Below, piece by piece: positions 31,881 to 39,934 of a stretch of 64,000 nucleotides of DNA. Every line of letters starts with the position of its first letter. The first letter of the stretch is position 1. Below the pieces are notes generated by a model. The model saw only the letters and a list, made by a program, of their open reading frames with translations. It was not told the origin of the DNA and did not search any database. The DNA lies in NCBI GenBank assembly GCA_049514555.1, contig JBEKUY010000001.1, forward strand, positions 248,001 to 312,000, read 5' to 3'. The position numbers and the translations under genes were made by a program. The stretch is from JBEKUY01 sp049514555. Its GTDB lineage: Bacteria; Acidobacteriota; Terriglobia; Acidiferrales; UBA7541.

Positions 31881-32297
31881 ATGCGGATCCGTGAATTTAC
31901 GCCGGGTGACGAATCCGCTTTGCGTGCTCTTCACGCGTCGCAGGGATTTGAGTATGAGTTTCCCGACCTGCAGGATCCCCTGTTCGTCACGAAGCTCGTC
32001 CTTCTCGACCAGAGGGATGGCGCGCCGGAATCCATCACTGCCGCCGCTCTCTTGCGGCTGACGGCCGAGGCCTACCTGTTGCTGGACCCGCGCGATGGCA
32101 CGCCGCGCCGGCGCTGGGAGCGGCTCCTCGCTCTCCACGGCGCGACCGCGGAAGATGCCTGGCAAAAGGGTTTGAGCGATGTGCACGCCTGGCTGCCGCC
32201 GGGAATTTCCCGCCGCTTCGGAAGGCGGCTTGGGTCGCTGGGCTGGGTCCGCGACGACCGCTGGACGCCCTACTGCAAGAGGCTTGCGCCTAGGTAG
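31881..32297 (+). CDS. GNAT-like acetyltransferase domain protein (phage)
   Basis: A 138-residue protein with an AAGGA site before ATG 31881. It begins IREFTPGDESALRALHASQG, the usual first strand and helix of a GNAT fold, and ends with GRRLGSLGWVRDDRWTPYCK. The middle acetyl-CoA loop (R/Q-x-x-G-x-G/A) is not obvious, so catalytic activity is doubtful. GNAT-like proteins are common beside tail genes of short-tailed phages. It is the last phage gene before the opposite-strand PEGA gene. Confidence 0.6.
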   Translation: MRIREFTPGDESALRALHASQGFEYEFPDLQDPLFVTKLVLLDQRDGAPESITAAALLRLTAEAYLLLDPRDGTPRRRWERLLALHGATAEDAWQKGLSDVHAWLPPGISRRFGRRLGSLGWVRDDRWTPYCKRLAPR

Positions 32298-32336
32298 TGC
32301 GGATGATGAGCTTGCCTGGATGGCTCGACGGCGCTC

Positions 32337-33035
32337 TTACAGCGGTTCGAGGATTGCTTTCAGGTGAGCTTCGCTGTCCTTTAAGATTTCGACCTCTCTG
32401 TCCCAGTCTTTGAAGCCTTTCGTTATCACGCGGATTCTGTGTGGACCAACTCGGAGACTGATGGCCGACGGGGTTGTGCCGACCAGTTTGCCATCCACGT
32501 AGACTTCTGCGTCGGCGGGAGTTGACTGGATTTCAATCCTGCCTTTAGCTTCATCTGCCGACCCCGCCGGGTCTCCCGCAGGAGTCGGCGCCAGGTCTGG
32601 AGGAAGCTCGGGCGCCACCTTTGCCCCGGTGTGTGCGGGCTGCGCCGTCCCAGTCAGTTTGTCCTCAGTCTTCTTCAAATCAAAGTGGAAGTGGTCGGAT
32701 TTAAGTACGTAGTAATCCCCGTGGTAAACACCCTTTGTGCTGACGAACGGCAGGGGACCGCGGGTCAATTCGATTTCCTGCGTCACGTGACCGGGGAGGA
32801 CAATTCGCGCGCGCATCGGCGCGCTCAGCCTCTTCCCGAACATCGTGCGCGGGCGGTGAAAATACCCGCCCGGGAGATTGACCTCGTAGGGCGTTTTGCC
32901 GACGGCGACACCGTCAATTTCGAGCGTGGCGCCGGATGGTTCGCTCGTAATTTTCAAGGTGTCCGCCAATGTGGGCAGGGCGGTTAACGAGCAAAGCAGC
33001 ACACCGAAACTAGAGAGCACAATGTTTGCGCGCAT
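32337..33035 (-). CDS. Secreted PEGA-domain protein (cargo on opposite strand)
   Basis: A 232-residue protein with a Sec signal (ANIVLSSFGVLLCSLTALPT, then LA). Two PEGA-type repeats are visible: KITSEPSGATLEIDGVAVGK after the signal, and IQSTPADAEVYVDGKLVGTT near residue 165 followed by VGPHRIRV. PEGA domains are extracellular beta modules frequent in Acidobacteriota surface proteins. The start at 33035 has a GGAG site; longer frames read upstream of the signal. It is transcribed against all surrounding phage genes, as expected for cargo or a host gene captured by the phage. A minus-strand TACAAT lies upstream as a possible -10. Confidence 0.75.
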   Translation of the reverse strand: MRANIVLSSFGVLLCSLTALPTLADTLKITSEPSGATLEIDGVAVGKTPYEVNLPGGYFHRPRTMFGKRLSAPMRARIVLPGHVTQEIELTRGPLPFVSTKGVYHGDYYVLKSDHFHFDLKKTEDKLTGTAQPAHTGAKVAPELPPDLAPTPAGDPAGSADEAKGRIEIQSTPADAEVYVDGKLVGTTPSAISLRVGPHRIRVITKGFKDWDREVEILKDSEAHLKAILEPL

Positions 33036-33232
33036 GGCAGCTCCGGACAGGGTCTTTGCTGCGGATTGTACTACAGGTTGATTTACCGCATGTGTTAAAT
33101 GTTTGCGCCACCGGGGGTTTCGCGAGCCGCTGAAAGAAGAGTCGTCTCCGGGGCGAAGCAGACCGTCTGTTCTGGCGCATCGGTGCTTGTCCGCAACTTC
33201 CAGTGTCGAATTCCGGTTTTCGAGGAGGAACG

Positions 33233-33796
33233 ATGGGCAGGGGAGCACAAAACGCGACCATCCAGGCATCTGACCAGGAGCGCGCGAATATCGACGCGCT
33301 CAATCAGCAGTTGCTGAATCAGCGCAACCAGTTGCAGGGCAACTTGTCTTCGCAGTATCAGGCCATCCTGAATAACCCCGGCTATACGCCGGAGCAACAG
33401 GCCGCCATCACCGGGCAGTCGATGGGCGCGCTCTCCAGCGCCTTCGATTCGCTGCAGCAATCGGCGCAGAACCGCGTAGCGCGCACGCGAAATGCGGCCG
33501 GCTTCGGCGCGCTGACCGACGAGCTGGCGCGGGAAAAGGGCAGGGAAGCGGCCGGCACGGCGCAGCAGAATCAAATCGCCTTCGCCAACACGGCCCTTCA
33601 GCAGCGCCTGGCCGCGCTGCAGGGGTTGAGCGGGCTTTTCGGCACGGACACTTCGCTGCTCTCCAGCAGCCTGGGGATTCCGACGGGGCTATTGAACGTT
33701 CGCGCCAACATGTCGCGCGGCGGGAACGGATTCTTCTCCTCGCTGGGGTCCTCGCTGGGACAAACGGTTGGCGGCCTGTCTCCCCTCTTCATGTGA
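33233..33796 (+). CDS. Phage internal/ejection-like protein
   Basis: A 187-residue protein preceded by GAGGAGGAACG. It is Gln/Asn/Ala-rich and helical (ALNQQLLNQRNQLQGNLSSQ, YTPEQQAAITGQSMGALSSA) and ends Gly/Ser-rich (FFSSLGSSLGQTVGGLSPLF). This composition is typical of proteins injected with the DNA by short-tailed phages (gp7/gp20-like), or of a tail-needle accessory. It is unassigned by motif. Confidence 0.6.
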   Translation: MGRGAQNATIQASDQERANIDALNQQLLNQRNQLQGNLSSQYQAILNNPGYTPEQQAAITGQSMGALSSAFDSLQQSAQNRVARTRNAAGFGALTDELAREKGREAAGTAQQNQIAFANTALQQRLAALQGLSGLFGTDTSLLSSSLGIPTGLLNVRANMSRGGNGFFSSLGSSLGQTVGGLSPLFM

Positions 33797-33950
33797 GGCG
33801 TTTTAGCGCTCGTGCATGTCGCCGTGACAGATTCCGCCGAGACGCATTCAAGGCAGTTGCTTCATTTTGGTCAGTCGCGCAATTCCACGGCGAACCGTGT
33901 CTCTTCGTGGCTCGCTTCGCAACCAGACGCTTAGTCCCACCGGCCCCTTT

Positions 33951-34220
33951 ATGTCATCCTTCACCATCGGCTTGCTGACGAGCCTGGCTCCCGTCCTCGT
34001 GCAATTCCTGCTGTTCCTGCGCTGGTTGCAACGGCGCATGCGCGATGACGAGATTGTGCGCGCCTTCGTGCGGGACATGGCCACCAACCACCTGCCGCAC
34101 ATCTACTCCGCGCTGCGGCAAATCATGGAGCGCTGCCCCGCCTTGGAGGATCTGCGCAATCGCGAGTGCCCGTTCATTCGGTATCTCGATCTCGAAGAAA
34201 CGACCAAAGAGCGCGGCTGA
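33951..34220 (+). CDS. Small membrane-anchored phage protein (lysis group)
   Basis: An 89-residue protein with one N-terminal hydrophobic helix (SFTIGLLTSLAPVLVQFLLF) and a charged cytoplasmic tail. Its stop overlaps the start of the lysozyme-like gene (TGATG), which argues for a lysis role such as a pinholin-type or accessory protein. The ATG at 33951 has no clear ribosome site. The longer frame from 33867 has no membrane logic. Confidence 0.55.
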   Translation: MSSFTIGLLTSLAPVLVQFLLFLRWLQRRMRDDEIVRAFVRDMATNHLPHIYSALRQIMERCPALEDLRNRECPFIRYLDLEETTKERG

Positions 34221-34678
34221 TGGAGCGGGAACAACTCATCGGTCTGGCCAAAAAGACTGCGCTGAACCATCAGCTCGATTCGACTCTCGTGTGCGCGGTC
34301 ATCGAACAAGAGTCGGCGTGGAACACCTGGGCCACTCGGTACGAGCCCGCGTTTTTCGCGCGTTACGTTGCTCCGCTCTACACCAACAACAAGATCTCGG
34401 CCTCGGAGGCTTACGCCCGCGCCTTCTCCTGGGGACTGATGCAGGTCATGGGGCAGGTTGCGCGCGAGAATAGCTACAAAGGGCAATTCCTCTCGGCGTT
34501 ATGCGATCCGGAGCAGGGAATTGCCGTGGGTTGCCGGGTGCTGGCCAGAAAGCTCGCCGCCGCGGGGGGCGACAAGACCCGCGCCTTGCTTGCCTGGAAT
34601 GGCGGGGCCAATCCTTCTTATGCCGAACAGGTATTAGCACGCCTGAGCCGCTATTCCTCGAGTGAGCCGGAAACCTGA
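34220..34678 (+). CDS. Lytic transglycosylase-like endolysin
   Basis: A 152-residue SLT/goose-lysozyme-type muramidase. The catalytic region reads AVIEQESAWNTWA, with the glutamate of the ES motif, followed by AFSWGLMQVMG and later ALLAWNGG, the conserved order of lytic transglycosylases. No signal peptide is present, so export at lysis would need a holin. The start overlaps the stop of the preceding membrane-protein gene. It could alternatively act in DNA entry, but its place at the end of the late genes beside a spanin-like gene favours lysis. Confidence 0.8.
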   Translation: MEREQLIGLAKKTALNHQLDSTLVCAVIEQESAWNTWATRYEPAFFARYVAPLYTNNKISASEAYARAFSWGLMQVMGQVARENSYKGQFLSALCDPEQGIAVGCRVLARKLAAAGGDKTRALLAWNGGANPSYAEQVLARLSRYSSSEPET

Positions 34679-34694
34679 GAGCAAGGGGCATCCG

Positions 34695-35351
34695 ATGAGC
34701 ATATTCCGCGCAACACTGTACGCCGTCATCGCACTCGTGACGATCGCTCTTGTCGTCGCCCTCTACACCGAATGGCGTGGAGCGCGCGCGGACCGCGCCA
34801 TGCTTGCGAGCCAGCTCGCCGCCACTGAAAAAATTCTCGCTGGCGCAGCGCAGAGTCAGAAGACAAGGGACACGCAATTGAAAGACACCCTGGCACAGAT
34901 CGCCGAGCGTGCCAGCAAGGTGTCCAAGCCTGCCGACATCGCCAGAGAACTGACCCGCGAAGCTGCCCTTCCCAAGCCGATCACCATCGAAGAGCTTCCC
35001 CAGGGTGGGCTCGTCGCCCCGCAGGAACCCGCCGGCCCCCCGGATGCCCCGAATACTGAACCGCAGAGCCCCGCCGACCACACCGGCGCGCCGGCAGAGA
35101 TTCCCGCCGAAGACCTAAAGCCCCTGTATAGCTTCGTGATGGACTGCAAGACTTGCCAGGCAAACCTATCCTCGGCCCAGGGCGACCTGGCCGACGAAAA
35201 AACCAAAACTGCCGCGCTTACGCGCGAACGCGATGCCGCCCTTCGCACCGCTCGGGGAGGCGGCTTCTGGCGACGCGCTGCGCGAGCCGCCAAGTGGTTT
35301 GCCATCGGCGCCGGTGTTGGCGCCGCCGCTGCCGCAGTAGCGCATCACTGA
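34695..35351 (+). CDS. Spanin-like membrane protein
   Basis: A 218-residue protein. It has an N-terminal membrane helix (ATLYAVIALVTIALVVALYT), a long charged coiled-coil (RAMLASQLAATEKILAGAAQ), a Pro-rich linker, a second charged helix (DLADEKTKTAALTRERDAAL) and a C-terminal Ala/Gly hydrophobic helix ending in HH. Inner-membrane spanins (Rz) have the anchor plus coiled-coil but normally no second helix, so a unimolecular spanin or a phage structural anchor are alternatives. AAGGGG precedes ATG 34695. It is the last late gene. Confidence 0.55.
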   Translation: MSIFRATLYAVIALVTIALVVALYTEWRGARADRAMLASQLAATEKILAGAAQSQKTRDTQLKDTLAQIAERASKVSKPADIARELTREAALPKPITIEELPQGGLVAPQEPAGPPDAPNTEPQSPADHTGAPAEIPAEDLKPLYSFVMDCKTCQANLSSAQGDLADEKTKTAALTRERDAALRTARGGGFWRRAARAAKWFAIGAGVGAAAAAVAHH

Positions 35352-35413
35352 CACCTTCTGCAACCGCCACGCAAGTTCCCTCCAACTCCAGGCGCCGTAG
35401 ATACGCGCGCCGT

Positions 35414-35443
35414 GCGGCTGGCGCTTCCCCCCGCGCCAGCCGC
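35414..35443 (+). terminator. Hairpin at the end of the late operon
   Basis: An 11-bp perfect stem (GCGGCTGGCGC at 35414-35424 with GCGCCAGCCGC at 35433-35443) and an 8-base loop lie 62 bases after the last late gene. The following tract is pyrimidine-rich but poor in T, so intrinsic termination is possible rather than certain. Confidence 0.5.
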
Positions 35444-35579
35444 CCCTTCTCAACCTCACAAGACCTGCACGTGTTTAAGGATACGACCCCAAGAAGCGCT
35501 GAGGTAGGGCAGCACATTGATTCGCCTGCATAGCTCCTTATCCAGGGTGTGGAAAAGGCAAAAGAAAGGGCTTGACACT

Positions 35580-35607
35580 AAGTCCCATAAGGTATATTAT
35601 GTTAACT
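35580..35607 (+). other. dif: dif-like XerCD recombination site at the right prophage edge
   Basis: A 28-bp site with XerC-type arm AAGTCCCATAA, central hexamer GGTATA and XerD-type arm TTATGTTAACT. By hand count it matches the Escherichia coli dif at 21 of 28 positions and the Bacillus subtilis dif also at 21 of 28. The inner dyad CATAA / TTATG is exact. It lies between the last late gene and the host dsbA-like gene. It overlaps a promoter-like pair (TTGACA 35572-35577, TATTAT 35595-35600) that may be fortuitous. It may be the host dif itself or one end of an element integrated by XerCD. Confidence 0.7.
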
Positions 35608-35667
35608 ACGGACGGGGCCGCGCAATCCTTAATATGGGGCCACTCCTCGCCCTCCTTCTCTTCCCTT

Positions 35668-36582
35668 TCAATGTGCGTGACTTTTCGCAGCCTCCGCAGC
35701 CTGCTCAAGATCGTACGAGATGAATTGTCCCAGCAGATCGGCGCCCGCTCCAACCGTGCGACGGCCGTTCACGAAGAGGGTCGGCGTGCTCGTGATCTCG
35801 AGTTTTTGGCCCTGGGCGAAGCTCGCGTCAATCGCTTGGGCGGCTTCGGGGGTGTTCATGCAGGCCTTCACTTTGTCTGTGTCGACTCCTGATGCAGCGG
35901 AATACTCCATCATCTTGTCCCAGGCGCTCTCAGCCGATATGAGAGCCTGATTCTCATAGACGGCATCGTAAAACCTCCAGAAGGCCGTGTGGTTCAGGTT
36001 GTATACGCACCTTCCCGCAAGGGAGGCCGTTCGGGCCCAAGGGTGAATCTGGGAGAGAGGATAGTCTTTGTAGACGAACCGAACCTGGGGGTACTGCCGG
36101 AGGACCGCCTGGAGACGGGGATGCAGTTCCCCGCACGCCGGGCATTCGAAATCGGCGAACTCGACGACGGTTACCCGGGCTTCGTTCGGTCCGAGGGACG
36201 GGCTGTCGTCGAGATTGAGCTTCGTGCGAGTATCCTCGAGGGGATCTTTCGTCATGTCTTCAACTGCTCCGCGGAAAAGGAACTGCCCGTCGCGCGCGAC
36301 GTACAGGACGGCCGAATCCTTCTGTTCGGCCTTGGCAACCTCTAGCGTGAATTCGTACATGCCCGGAATCGGCGACTCGCGGAAGGAACTGAACTTGAGC
36401 TGAAACTCAGGTCCCCAGGCGTAGAGATGCCGCAGGTAGGCCTCAATCCTTTTCGCGGTGTCCGAAGACAACCCTCCTCGGGCGGCTGCCTGCTGCGGGG
36501 AAGCAGGCGGCTGTGAGGACTGCGCAGCGGCGCCGAGTGCGATGAAAAGCAGCAAGATGAAAACGGCAGCTCTGGTTTTCAC
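35668..36582 (-). CDS. DsbA-like periplasmic thiol-disulfide oxidoreductase
   Basis: A 304-residue protein with a Sec signal (AAVFILLLFIALGAAAQ). A long N-terminal extension is followed by a thioredoxin fold whose active site is FADFECPACGELHP (Cys147 and Cys150, CPAC). The cis-Pro region is STPTLFVNGR. DsbA/DsbG-like proteins of this layout introduce or isomerise disulfides outside the cytoplasm. The CPAC pair between cysteines is a known variant. It is transcribed toward the prophage, 15 bases downstream of nadE, so the two are probably one operon. Confidence 0.88.
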   Translation of the reverse strand: MKTRAAVFILLLFIALGAAAQSSQPPASPQQAAARGGLSSDTAKRIEAYLRHLYAWGPEFQLKFSSFRESPIPGMYEFTLEVAKAEQKDSAVLYVARDGQFLFRGAVEDMTKDPLEDTRTKLNLDDSPSLGPNEARVTVVEFADFECPACGELHPRLQAVLRQYPQVRFVYKDYPLSQIHPWARTASLAGRCVYNLNHTAFWRFYDAVYENQALISAESAWDKMMEYSAASGVDTDKVKACMNTPEAAQAIDASFAQGQKLEITSTPTLFVNGRRTVGAGADLLGQFISYDLEQAAEAAKSHAH

Positions 36583-36597
36583 GGATGCGCTACTCCT

Positions 36598-38235
36598 CTA
36601 GGGAACGAATCGCTGAGCGATGGGAAACGGCCGGCCAAATCCGAAGGCGCGCGAGGTGATCTTCAAGCCCGGCGGAGCTTGTTTGCGCTTGTATTCGTTC
36701 CGATCGACCCGATAGACGGTTTTTCGGACCAAGTCGATGCCGAAGCCGAAATGGTCCGCGATTTCCTCGGCACTCTTGACCTCCTCGATGTACGCCTTCA
36801 GGATGCGGTCGAGAACGTCATAGGGTGGCAGCTCGTCCTGATCTGTTTGATTGGGCCGCAGTTCGGCGGAAGGGGCCTTCTCGATACTGGCCTGAGGGAT
36901 GACTTCCCTTTCCCGATTGAGCCAACGAGCCAGCGCATAAACCATCATCTTCGGAACGTCGGAGACCACAGCTAAACCGCCAGCCATGTCTCCGTACAAA
37001 GTGCAGTAGCCCACCGCCATTTCCGACTTGTTTCCCGTGCTCAGCACCATCGAGCCAAACTTATTGGAAAGGGCCATCAGGAAGTTGCCGCGGATCCTCG
37101 CCTGGATGTTTTCCTCTGCGACGCCAGGAGGAAGATCCGCGAAGGCCGGTTTCAGGGCCGTCAAGTAACACTTGAAGACTTCGGCGATCGGCAGCACCAG
37201 GAAGCTGATTCCGAGATTTCGCGCCACCTGCTCGGCGTCGCGGCGGCTACCTTCAGAAGAGAACGGACCCGGCATGGAGACGCCGAGAACATTCTCCGGC
37301 CCCACTGCTGCAGCCGCAATCCCCGCCACCACAGCCGAATCGATTCCCCCGCTCAAACCCACGAGCGCTTTCTTGAAGCCGCACTTTCTCACGTAGTCGC
37401 GCGTGCCGATCACCAAGGCGCGGTAGATACACTCGAGTTCGTCACTCGGCACAGCGTGCGACTCACCTCGGCCGCTGGCGGTGTCAAAAATGACCAAATC
37501 CTCCTCGAACGCGCACGCCTGAGCGGCCACGGTCCCATCCGGCATAATCGCGACGCTTTCACCGTCAAAAATAAGCGAGTCGTTGCCGCCGACCTGGTTC
37601 ACGTACACGACCGGGCGATGATGAGTGCGGGCCTGCGCGCGGAGCATATCCACACGCAGGGCTCGTTTGTCGATCGTGTAAGGGGACCCGGAGATATTGA
37701 TGATCACCGTCGCGCCCTTCCCCACGAGTTCGGCGACAGGGTCGCGCTCGTACATGCGCTTCGACCAGAAGGTCTTGTCGTTCCAGACGTCCTCGCAGAT
37801 GGTGATGCCAAGCTGTTCTCCGCCGAGCGCAAACACGAATTGTTCCTTGGCGGGCTGGAAGTAGCGGGATTCATCGAAGACGTCGTAAGTGGGAAGGAGC
37901 ATCTTCGACTGCTCGAAGGCGACCCGCCCGCGGCAAAGGAGTGCCGCTTTATTGGCAATCGATTTTCCCGTGGGGTTCTCGACCTTGCCGGCGTATCCCA
38001 CAATCGCAGGGATCGGCAGCTTCCGCGCCAGCGCTTCCAGTTCGGCGAGATTCCGTTCAATGAAGGCGGGCCGTTCCAGCAGATCCTGGGGAAGGTATCC
38101 GCAGAGGCACAGCTCCGAGAAGACCGCGAGATCGGCTCCCTTCGTCTGAGCCTGGCCTGCCAGCTCAAGAATGCGCAAAGAGTTTCCGGAGAAGTCGCCA
38201 ACGGTAGGATTGAATTGTGCGAGCGCGATTTTCAT
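36598..38235 (-). CDS. nadE: Glutamine-dependent NAD+ synthetase
   Basis: A 545-residue two-domain enzyme that makes NAD+ from deamido-NAD+, ATP and glutamine. The N-terminal nitrilase-type glutaminase domain shows the catalytic glutamate in FSELCLCGYLPQD (Glu41), the lysine in FEQSKMLLPTYDV and the cysteine in ITICEDVW. The C-terminal synthetase has the P-loop GLSGGIDSAVVAGIA (near residue 293) and the NKSEMAVGYCTLYGDM segment. Both domains are complete. It heads the nadE-dsbA-like pair. Confidence 0.95.
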   Translation of the reverse strand: MKIALAQFNPTVGDFSGNSLRILELAGQAQTKGADLAVFSELCLCGYLPQDLLERPAFIERNLAELEALARKLPIPAIVGYAGKVENPTGKSIANKAALLCRGRVAFEQSKMLLPTYDVFDESRYFQPAKEQFVFALGGEQLGITICEDVWNDKTFWSKRMYERDPVAELVGKGATVIINISGSPYTIDKRALRVDMLRAQARTHHRPVVYVNQVGGNDSLIFDGESVAIMPDGTVAAQACAFEEDLVIFDTASGRGESHAVPSDELECIYRALVIGTRDYVRKCGFKKALVGLSGGIDSAVVAGIAAAAVGPENVLGVSMPGPFSSEGSRRDAEQVARNLGISFLVLPIAEVFKCYLTALKPAFADLPPGVAEENIQARIRGNFLMALSNKFGSMVLSTGNKSEMAVGYCTLYGDMAGGLAVVSDVPKMMVYALARWLNREREVIPQASIEKAPSAELRPNQTDQDELPPYDVLDRILKAYIEEVKSAEEIADHFGFGIDLVRKTVYRVDRNEYKRKQAPPGLKITSRAFGFGRPFPIAQRFVP

Positions 38236-38346
38236 GCTCGGCGCAATAGAATAGGGGGAGAATCCGCGGAATGCAAACGCCGGGGAACGAATCCACGCCG
38301 AAACATCAGATCAGCCCGCATCGCGGTTCTCAAAGCAAAACAAAGT

Positions 38347-38370
38347 GGGCTACCGCCGAAACGGTAGCCC
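38347..38370 (-). terminator. Intrinsic terminator after the iron-sulphur carrier gene
   Basis: On the minus strand a 9-bp stem (GGGCTACCG with CGGTAGCCC, 6-base loop) is followed by a T-rich run (actttgttttg). It lies 45 bases beyond the stop of the gene at 38415-38738 and separates it from nadE. Confidence 0.7.
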
Positions 38371-38414
38371 CGACAAGATGCCTCGAACAGCAACGAACCC
38401 GCGCGGTTTCACGC

Positions 38415-38738
38415 TCAGACACTGAAAGAACTGCCGCAACCGCACGTGCTTTTGACGTTCGGATTGTTGAACTTGAACCCCGCCCCCTCGAGCGTTTCGA
38501 CATAGTCGATCTCCACGCCGTCCAGGTACATGGAACTCATCTGGTCCACGAGAACCTTCAGGCCGTCAAACTCGAACACGTCATCGGTTTCTTTCGTCTG
38601 GGTCTCGAAGGCCATGTGATATTGAAAACCCGAACAGCCACCGCCCACGACTGCAACGCGCAGAGCGGACGGAGTAGGGTCTTGCATCCTCATGATTTCC
38701 TTGACTTTGCTGGACGCGACCGGCGTTATTGTAATCAT
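38415..38738 (-). CDS. erpA: A-type iron-sulphur cluster carrier (ErpA/IscA/HesB family)
   Basis: A 107-residue carrier that binds and delivers Fe-S clusters. The three conserved cysteines are present: GGGCSGF (about residue 35) and the C-terminal STCGCGSSF. The start MITITPVA at 38738 follows GGAGG at some distance; the frame extends to 38780 but with no family-like residues. Complex I and other Fe-S enzymes encoded in this genome would be clients. A minus-strand TATAAT (38795-38800) may be the -10 of its promoter. Confidence 0.93.
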   Translation of the reverse strand: MITITPVASSKVKEIMRMQDPTPSALRVAVVGGGCSGFQYHMAFETQTKETDDVFEFDGLKVLVDQMSSMYLDGVEIDYVETLEGAGFKFNNPNVKSTCGCGSSFSV

Positions 38739-38913
38739 AGAAGTGCCATCCTCCGGCCACGAGCGCTTCCCGTGGCCCAATTCCCTTCTCCACCATTATA
38801 TCAAAAACTGCGGCTTCTTGAGCCTAAACTCAGGCCGGCAAGCGGACGTCCGCGATGAACGCCCAGTGCCGCTTCGACATCCGAATCCCGCTCCCGTAGA
38901 ATAGGATGTCACG

Positions 38914-39921
38914 ATGAGACACAAGGTTACGCTCATACCCGGCGACGGCATCGGCCCCGAGGTCGCGGCGGCTACCCAGCAGATCCTCGATGCAGCAGGG
39001 GTAGCCATCGAGTGGGAACGGGTCGAGGCCCGCGCGCTTGCCCCCGAGGCCGGCGGGCAGATACTGAATGAAGAGGTCCTGGTTTCCTTTCGACGCAACC
39101 GCGTGGCCCTGAAGGGGCCGATGGGCACGACGATCGCGGGCGGCGGGCCCAGCATCAACGTGGCTCTGCGGAAAACGCTCGATCTCTACGCCAACCTACG
39201 GCCGGTGAAGAACTTGCCCGGCGTGAAGTCTCGCCTCGAGAATGTGGACGTCGTCATCGTCCGCGAAAACACCGAAGACCTCTACTCGGGGCTGGAGCAT
39301 GAAATTATTCCCGGCGTCGTCGAAAGCCTCAAGATCATCACCGAGCGCGCTTCCACGCGGATTGCCAAATTTGCGTTCGAATATGCCCGGCGTCACAGCC
39401 GGAAAAAGATTCACGCAATTCACAAGGCCAATATCATGAAGCTTTCCGACGGCCTCTTCCTGAAGAGCATACGCAAAGTGGCCGAGAATTATCCCGATAT
39501 CGAATACAAAGAACTCATCGTGGACAACGCCTGCATGCAACTCGTCCTGAACCCGCAGCAATTCGACATCATGCTCCTGCCGAACCTCTACGGCGACGTG
39601 ATGAGCGACCTGGCGGCTGGATTGGTTGGCGGACTGGGCGTCGTGCCGAGCGGCAATATCGGCGAGGACGCCGCCATTTTCGAGGCCGTCCACGGAACCG
39701 CACCGGATATCGCCGGGAAGGGCCTGGCGAATCCTACTGCGCTCCTGATGAGCGCCGTGATGATGCTCGATCACATGGACGAACAGTCTGCCGCCCGGCG
39801 AATTGAAGCCGCGTTGGAAAAGACATACCGCGAAGGAAAGCACTTGACCCGGGACGTTGGCGGCGCTGCAGGAACCCGCGAATTCACCGACGCTGTCATC
39901 TCCGCACTCGGCCACGCCTGA
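38914..39921 (+). CDS. Isocitrate/homoisocitrate-type decarboxylating dehydrogenase (NAD-type)
   Basis: A 335-residue member of the isocitrate/isopropylmalate dehydrogenase family. Visible: IPGDGIGPEV at the start, PMGTTIAGGG, a substrate loop with NVALRKTLDLYANLRPVKN, VRENTEDLYSGLEH, and the metal-binding NLYGDVMSDLAAGLVGGLG followed by SGNIG and VHGTAPDIAGKG. The short length and ENTEDLYSG favour the NAD-type isocitrate dehydrogenase/homoisocitrate group over LeuB (which has VRELTGG). It lies alone, divergent from the erpA-like gene, and probably works in the citrate cycle. Confidence 0.88.
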   Translation: MRHKVTLIPGDGIGPEVAAATQQILDAAGVAIEWERVEARALAPEAGGQILNEEVLVSFRRNRVALKGPMGTTIAGGGPSINVALRKTLDLYANLRPVKNLPGVKSRLENVDVVIVRENTEDLYSGLEHEIIPGVVESLKIITERASTRIAKFAFEYARRHSRKKIHAIHKANIMKLSDGLFLKSIRKVAENYPDIEYKELIVDNACMQLVLNPQQFDIMLLPNLYGDVMSDLAAGLVGGLGVVPSGNIGEDAAIFEAVHGTAPDIAGKGLANPTALLMSAVMMLDHMDEQSAARRIEAALEKTYREGKHLTRDVGGAAGTREFTDAVISALGHA

Positions 39922-39934
39922 CGGGAGATCCGCT

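Noticed and set aside
35572..35600. Promoter-like TTGACA-17-TATTAT on the + strand
   Set aside because: It overlaps the dif-like site, whose AT-rich XerD arm supplies the -10 match, and it would only transcribe antisense into the dsbA-like gene. Kept as a note, not as a separate promoter.
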